Part shown: positions 59,961-64,000 of the stretch, one piece after another
Layout: each line of letters starts with the position of its first letter
Numbering within the stretch: position 1 is the first letter of the stretch
Assembly (NCBI RefSeq): GCF_000819445.1
Contig: NZ_CP005286.1
Location: 2,356,001 to 2,420,000 of the forward strand
DNA from: Corynebacterium humireducens NBRC 106098 = DSM 45392
GTDB lineage: Bacteria > Actinomycetota > Actinomycetes > Mycobacteriales > Mycobacteriaceae
DNA length: 64,000 nucleotides
Reading direction: 5' to 3'
Notes under the pieces: model-generated
The model's database searches: none
Seen by the model: only the letters and a program-made list of their open reading frames with translations
What the model was told of the DNA's origin: nothing
Translations under genes and position numbers: made by a program

Positions 59961-61450
59961 GAGACGAGGAGGTTCTTCGTCTGCTGGTAGTGGGCGAGCA
60001 TCATGAGGTGGTTCTCACGGCCGATGCCGGACTCCTTGTAGCCACCGAACGCTGCGTGGGCCGGGTAGTTGTGGTACTGGTTCACCCACACACGACCGGC
60101 GTGGATCTCGCGGCCCGCGCGGTAGGCGGTGCGGCCGTCACGGGACCAGACACCGGCGCCGAGGCCGTAGTTGGTGTCGTTGGCGATCTTGATGGCCTCG
60201 TCGAAGTCCTTGAAGGTGACGACGGAGAGCACCGGGCCGAAGATCTCCTCCTGGAAGATGCGCATGTCGTTGGTGCCCTTGAACACGGTCGGCTCGATGT
60301 AGTAGCCGTTGTCAAGGCCTTCGATCTTGTTGATGCTGCCGCCGGTGAGGGTCTCCGCGCCCTCCTGGGGGCCGAGCTCCAGGTAGCCGGAGATCTTGTC
60401 CATCTGCTCCTGGGAGGCCTGCGCACCCATCTGCGTCTCGGTGTCGAGGGGGTTGCCCTTCTTGATCTTGTTGACGCGCTCGACGCCGAGCTCGAGGAAC
60501 TCGTCGGCGATGGACTCGTGGATGAGGGCACGGGACGGGCAGGTGCAGACCTCGCCCTGGTTGAGGGCGAACATCGCGAAGCCCTCGAGGCTCTTGTCGC
60601 GGAAGGCGTCGTCCTTGGCCATGACGTCGGGGAAGAAGATGGACGGGGACTTGCCGCCCAGCTCCAGGGTGACCGGGATGATCTTCTCGGCGGCGGCCTT
60701 GTTGATGATCTTGCCCACCGCGGTGGAACCGGTGAAGGCGATCTTGGCGATGCGGTCGGAGCTCGACAGGGCGACACCCGCCTCCTCGCCGAGGCCGTTG
60801 ACGATGTTGAGCACGCCCGCCGGGAGCAGGTCCTGGATGATCTCCACGAGGTAGAGGAGGGAGGCCGGGGTCTGCTCGGCCGGCTTGAGGACGATGGCGT
60901 TACCGGCCGCCAGGGCCGGGGCGATCTTCCAGGTGGCCATGAGGATCGGGAAGTTCCACGGGATGATCTGGCCGACGACACCCAGCGGCTCGTGGAAGTG
61001 GTAGGCCACGGTGTCGTGGTCGATCTGGGACAGGCGTCCCTCCTGCGCGCGGGTGGCGCCGGCGAAATAACGGAAGTGATCGATCGCGAGCGGAATGTCG
61101 GCGGCGAGGGTCTCGCGGACGGCCTTGCCGTTCTCCCAGGTCTCGGCGACGGCGATCTCCTCGAGGTGCTCCTCCATGCGGTCCGCGATGCGGTGCAGGA
61201 TGAGGGCGCGTTCGGCCGGGGAGGTCTGGCCCCAGGCGGGGGCGGCCTTGTGGGCGGCGTCGAGGGCGAGCTCGACGTCGGCGGCCTTACCGCGGGCCAC
61301 CTGGCAGAACACCTCACCGGTGACCGGGGTGATGTTGTCCATGTACTCGCCGTCGACGGGTGCCACCCACTCGCCGCCGATGTAGTTGTCGTAGCGCTCG
61401 CGGTAGTTGACGATCGAGCCCTCGGTGCCGGGATTCGCGTACACGGTCAT
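59930..61450 (-). CDS. ald: Acetaldehyde dehydrogenase (NAD+-dependent aldehyde dehydrogenase)
   Basis: This 506-residue enzyme oxidises acetaldehyde to acetate. Signatures are [53 protein letters not shown] (catalytic Glu) and [19 protein letters not shown] (catalytic Cys). The end [20 protein letters not shown] is typical. In C. glutamicum ald lies next to hspR as here and works with adhA. GAAAGGA precedes ATG 61450. Its 3' end overlaps the DUF1023 gene by 31 nt. Confidence 0.96.
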   Translation of the reverse strand: MTVYANPGTEGSIVNYRERYDNYIGGEWVAPVDGEYMDNITPVTGEVFCQVARGKAADVELALDAAHKAAPAWGQTSPAERALILHRIADRMEEHLEEIAVAETWENGKAVRETLAADIPLAIDHFRYFAGATRAQEGRLSQIDHDTVAYHFHEPLGVVGQIIPWNFPILMATWKIAPALAAGNAIVLKPAEQTPASLLYLVEIIQDLLPAGVLNIVNGLGEEAGVALSSSDRIAKIAFTGSTAVGKIINKAAAEKIIPVTLELGGKSPSIFFPDVMAKDDAFRDKSLEGFAMFALNQGEVCTCPSRALIHESIADEFLELGVERVNKIKKGNPLDTETQMGAQASQEQMDKISGYLELGPQEGAETLTGGSINKIEGLDNGYYIEPTVFKGTNDMRIFQEEIFGPVLSVVTFKDFDEAIKIANDTNYGLGAGVWSRDGRTAYRAGREIHAGRVWVNQYHNYPAHAAFGGYKESGIGRENHLMMLAHYQQTKNLLVSYSDDALGFF

Positions 61451-61490
61451 GATGGTGTCCTTTCACAGGGATTTGAGTGGCCTGCACCAC

Positions 61491-61521
61491 ACCATACAGT
61501 GACCCGCGCCACTTTTGTCAA
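61491..61521 (-). promoter_or_regulatory. Promoter of ald
   Basis: On the minus strand TTGACA (complement of 61516-61521) is a perfect -35 and TATGGT (complement of 61491-61496) the -10, with 19 nt between. The predicted leader is about 34 nt. Confidence 0.6.
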
Positions 61522-61542
61522 GAATTGTTGTGACAGGCGCAC

Positions 61543-61580
61543 AAACCCACGCTCACCCCGGGAAACAGGGTCAGCGTGGG
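61543..61580 (-). terminator. Terminator of the grpE-dnaJ-hspR transcript
   Basis: A 13-bp stem with one mismatch (61546-61558 with 61568-61580) and a 9-nt loop is followed on the minus strand by TTT. It lies 16 nt after the hspR stop. Confidence 0.8.
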
Positions 61581-61595
61581 CTCGTGTCGGTTCTT

Positions 61596-62006
61596 CTAGC
61601 GATGGTCCTGATGTCGCCGCAGCCGGCCGCGACGCGGCTCCCACATGACGATCGCCGTGGAGCGCGGCACGTGGACCAGCTCGCCCCGCGGCCGCGTCTG
61701 CTGCTCACGCAGTTCCTCGACCTCGGCCCGGAGGCGGTCGACCTCCTCGGTGAGCTCGATGATCGCCTTGATGCCGGCGAGGTTGACGCCCTCCTCCTGG
61801 CTGAGCTGCTGGATGCGGCGCAGCAGGGAGATGTCCTTGCGTGTGTAGCGTCGTCCGCCGCCGCTGGTGCGCTCGGGCGTGACCAGCCCCATGCGGTCAT
61901 AGGTGCGCAGGGTCTGGGCGTGCATGCCGGTGAGTTCAGCGGCGACCGAGATGACGAAGACCTCGCCCAGGTCATCCGTCGGTGACTTCTCCTCCTTCAT
62001 GGTCAC
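61596..62006 (-). CDS. hspR: Heat-shock repressor HspR
   Basis: This 136-residue MerR-family regulator binds HAIR boxes with DnaK as corepressor. The HTH is VFVISVAAELTGMHAQTLRT followed by YDRMGLVTPERTSGGGRRYT, the HspR signature, and the coiled part is IELTEEVDRLRAEVEELREQ. It is last in the dnaK-grpE-dnaJ-hspR block. GGAGG lies 4 nt before GTG 62006 and 10 nt before ATG 62000; either could be used. Two HAIR boxes before clpB are its likely targets. Confidence 0.96.
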   Translation of the reverse strand: MTMKEEKSPTDDLGEVFVISVAAELTGMHAQTLRTYDRMGLVTPERTSGGGRRYTRKDISLLRRIQQLSQEEGVNLAGIKAIIELTEEVDRLRAEVEELREQQTRPRGELVHVPRSTAIVMWEPRRGRLRRHQDHR

Positions 62007-62020
62007 TACACCTCCTCATG

Positions 62021-63214
62021 TCACTTGTTCCCGGCCCACCCGTCGCGCGGGTTGAAGCCGGAGTCCTTCTCCGCCTGCGCGTACTCCCGCAGGGCGCTGG
62101 TGGCGGCGGCGTCCATGTTCTTCGGCACGGCCACCTCGACGGTGACCAGCAGGTCACCGGCCTTGTCCCCGCTCTTCGGCACGCCGCGGCCACGGACACG
62201 CAGGGTCCGGCCGTTCGGGGTGCCGGCGGGCACCTTGACCCGGACGGGGGCGTCGAGGGTCGGCACGGTGATCGTGTCGCCGAGCGCGAGCTCGGAGAAG
62301 GACACCGGGACGGTCACCTCGAGGTCGTCGCCGTCGCGGGTGAAGACGGCGTCGTCACGCACGTGGACGGTGACGAACAGGTCGCCCGCGGGTTTGCCCT
62401 GGGGGCCGGCCTCCCCCTGGCCCGCGAGGCGGACCTTCTGGCCGTCGATGACGCCCGCCGGGATGCGGACGGTCAGCTGACGGGTGCGGCGGACGGTGCC
62501 CGAACCGTGGCACGTGGTGCAGGGGTCGGTGATGACCTGGCCGGTGCCGGAGCAGTTGGTGCACGGTGCGCTGAAGCCGAAGGCGCCGCGGTTCTCCGAG
62601 GTGAAGCCGGAGCCGTTGCACACCGAGCAGGTCTGCGGGTTGCCCGACTTGGAGCCGGAACCGTGGCAGGTGTTGCAGGGTGCGTCGCCGGTCAGCTGGA
62701 GCGGGATCGTCGTCCCCTTGGCTGCCTCACGGAAGTCAAGGGTGATCTCCGTCTCGACGTCCGCTCCCCGCGTCGGCCGAGCTGCGTGGCGAGGACCGCC
62801 GCCGCGGTTGAAAAGGCCACCGAAGATATCGCCCAGACCGCCGTCCGCAGAAAATCCTCCACCGGATCCTCGTCCGAAGATGTCCGAGGCGTCGAAGCCT
62901 TCCGACGTCTGGCGAAACCCGCCGGGGAATCCGGCGCCTCCGCCTCCGCCGAAGCCTCCGAAACCACCGCCGGAGCGGAGCATCGCCTTCAGCTGGTCGT
63001 ATTCCTTGCGCTTGGTCTCGTCGCCGATGACGTCGTAGGCCTCGGCCGCCTTCTTGAAGCGGTCCTCCGCGGCCTTGTCGCCCGGGTTCTTGTCCGGGTG
63101 GTTCTCACGCGCGAGCTTGCGGTAGGCCTTCTTGATGTCCTCGGCGGAGGCGGATGAGGAGACCCCCAGATCCGCGTAGTAGTTCTTGTCTGCCCACTCT
63201 CGCTGAACGGTCAC
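62021..63214 (-). CDS. dnaJ: Chaperone DnaJ
   Basis: This 397-residue cochaperone stimulates the DnaK ATPase. It has a J-domain (10-75, [20 protein letters not shown] with HPD), a Gly/Phe-rich region (about 82-140), four CxxCxGxG zinc repeats ([32 protein letters not shown]) and two C-terminal beta domains. GTG 63214 has AAGGAGGA upstream. A hairpin with a T-run separates it from grpE. Confidence 0.98.
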   Translation of the reverse strand: MTVQREWADKNYYADLGVSSSASAEDIKKAYRKLARENHPDKNPGDKAAEDRFKKAAEAYDVIGDETKRKEYDQLKAMLRSGGGFGGFGGGGGAGFPGGFRQTSEGFDASDIFGRGSGGGFSADGGLGDIFGGLFNRGGGPRHAARPTRGADVETEITLDFREAAKGTTIPLQLTGDAPCNTCHGSGSKSGNPQTCSVCNGSGFTSENRGAFGFSAPCTNCSGTGQVITDPCTTCHGSGTVRRTRQLTVRIPAGVIDGQKVRLAGQGEAGPQGKPAGDLFVTVHVRDDAVFTRDGDDLEVTVPVSFSELALGDTITVPTLDAPVRVKVPAGTPNGRTLRVRGRGVPKSGDKAGDLLVTVEVAVPKNMDAAATSALREYAQAEKDSGFNPRDGWAGNK

Positions 63215-63272
63215 TGGGCATCTCCTCCTTTCAGAATGAGGAATCTATGTCTGATTATGTTTTATCGCTGCT

Positions 63273-63303
63273 AAAAAAGGGGGCACCGCCGCCCGAGGGC
63301 GGC
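63273..63303 (-). terminator. Intercistronic hairpin with T6 between grpE and dnaJ
   Basis: GCCGCCC (63288-63294) pairs with GGGCGGC (63297-63303) over a 2-nt loop. On the minus strand this is followed, after 9 nt, by TTTTTT (63273-63278). It looks like a weak terminator or processing site lowering dnaJ-hspR expression relative to dnaK-grpE. CATAAT and TAGATT hexamers just beyond it could serve as an internal promoter. Confidence 0.5.
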
Positions 63304-63354
63304 TGGAGGTGCGTGTCTCGGACGGCGGTGCAGGTGTGTGACGGGCGGGGCCCG

Positions 63355-63990
63355 TTACTCGGTGGGGGCCGGGTCGGCGATGATGACCATCGCGTTGCGG
63401 ACCACCCTGTCCCCGACGCGGTAACCGCGGCGGAGGACGGTGCCCAGGGCCTTGTCCTCACCGGAGGACAGATCCTGGACGGCCTCGTGGATCTCCGGGT
63501 CGAAGGTCTCCCCCTCCTCGCCGAAGGGGGTGAGCTTCAGGCCGGTGACCGTGTCGGTGAACTTGTCGGCGAAGGCCTTGAGCGGCCCCTCCTCGAGGTC
63601 ACCGTGCTGGCGGGCCAGCTCCAGGTCGTCGAGGATCGGCAGCAGCTGGGTCAGCACCGACGCCTTGGCGGCGTCGATGATGCCCTGGCGGTCACGCTCG
63701 GTGCGCCGACGGTAGTTGGCGAACTCCGCGCTGACTCGCTGCAGGTCCTCGGTGCGCTCCGCGAGCTGGGACTCGAGGTCGGAGACCTCGCCGTCACCGT
63801 CGGCATCGGGGTCGATGTCGGACAGTGCGGCCTCCAGCTCAGCCTCGAGTTCCGGGTCGAGCTCCGGCTCCACCCGGGCCTCGGGGTCCTCGTCCTGGGC
63901 ACGCGCGGCCTCGTCGGCGGCTGCCTCGGCACGCTCGGCCGAGGTCGCCTCCGGGTCGGTGTGCTCCGGGTCGCCCGGGTTGTCGGGCAT
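63355..63990 (-). CDS. grpE: Nucleotide exchange factor GrpE
   Basis: This 211-residue protein releases ADP from DnaK. The acidic N-terminal 75 residues are followed by a coiled coil ([20 protein letters not shown]) and the GrpE core [20 protein letters not shown]. The C-terminal beta domain is typical ([20 protein letters not shown]). ATG 63990 lies 10 nt from the window edge; dnaK should lie beyond. Confidence 0.97.
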   Translation of the reverse strand: MPDNPGDPEHTDPEATSAERAEAAADEAARAQDEDPEARVEPELDPELEAELEAALSDIDPDADGDGEVSDLESQLAERTEDLQRVSAEFANYRRRTERDRQGIIDAAKASVLTQLLPILDDLELARQHGDLEEGPLKAFADKFTDTVTGLKLTPFGEEGETFDPEIHEAVQDLSSGEDKALGTVLRRGYRVGDRVVRNAMVIIADPAPTE

Positions 63991-64000
63991 CGGGTTGGGG

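Noticed and set aside
61525-61545. Possible GlxR site near ald (TGTGACAGGCGCACA)
   Set aside because: The half-sites are one base too close for the Crp/GlxR spacing and the second half is imperfect.

Overview
The window is a dense, high-GC stretch of an actinobacterial chromosome that I read as Corynebacterium. The grounds are the glnX-glnH-pknG operon, pta-ackA beside an fprA-type reductase, the grpE-dnaJ-hspR block, and gene order from def to grpE that matches what I recall of the C. glutamicum cg3034-cg3099 region. Many genes also have a TANNNT -10 box 6-8 nt before the start codon, a layout typical of leaderless mRNAs. I see no rRNA, tRNA, insertion sequence, prophage or CRISPR array.

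Layout. 1-329 is the 3' end of a gene resembling the LeuA C-terminal domain, with a terminator. 747-7137 is an Mrp cation/proton antiporter operon (MrpA-B fusion, C, D, E, F, G). 7160-9600 (minus) is a four-gene operon: DUF3263, LytR_C membrane protein, GCS2 carboxylate-amine ligase and a degenerate hydrolase. It diverges from def and a GNAT enzyme, probably a Cg3035-type N-acetylglutamate synthase, across only 16 bp. Next come an AraC regulator, a VOC protein, xthA, cls, an MFS exporter, a Na/Pi symporter, an ABC exporter and a Nudix protein. 19771-24865 is glnX-glnH-pknG, the amino-acid-sensing Ser/Thr kinase pathway. 26142-28715 is pta-ackA, followed by fprA, two ElaA-like acetyltransferases, purT and purA. 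35006-36900 holds two tandem PRC-barrel proteins. 36905-43853 (minus) holds a FUSC protein, fda, a GH76-like protein, a SpoU methyltransferase, pyrE, a membrane-anchored unknown and a rhodanese. 44038-48600 holds DinB, Rho-N and nucleotidyltransferase proteins, clpB and a broken yjbR. 48654-58791 holds gltS, adhA, a luciferase-like oxidoreductase, an OpuC-type transporter, a lipase-like hydrolase, a flavohemoprotein, a nitrilase and a small protein. 58791-63990 ends with a DUF1023 hydrolase, ald, hspR, dnaJ and grpE.

How the genes connect. AdhA, Ald, AckA and Pta together form a complete ethanol - acetaldehyde - acetate - acetyl phosphate - acetyl-CoA route, and adhA carries a GlxR (cAMP-Crp)-like site over its -10. 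HspR, DnaJ, GrpE and ClpB form a heat-shock regulon: two HAIR-type boxes lie before clpB and one overlaps a probable SigH promoter. PurT, PurA and PyrE are nucleotide genes. Several family members have lost key residues (rhodanese Cys to Ser, PurT metal Glu to Ala, hydrolase Ser to Gly), and yjbR has an in-frame TGA where the family has Trp.

I did not find a wholly new multi-gene system. The best leads are the overlapping divergent leaderless promoter at def, the broken yjbR next to a HAIR box, the three residue-degenerate enzymes, and the duplicated PRC-barrel gene with its duplicated promoter region.
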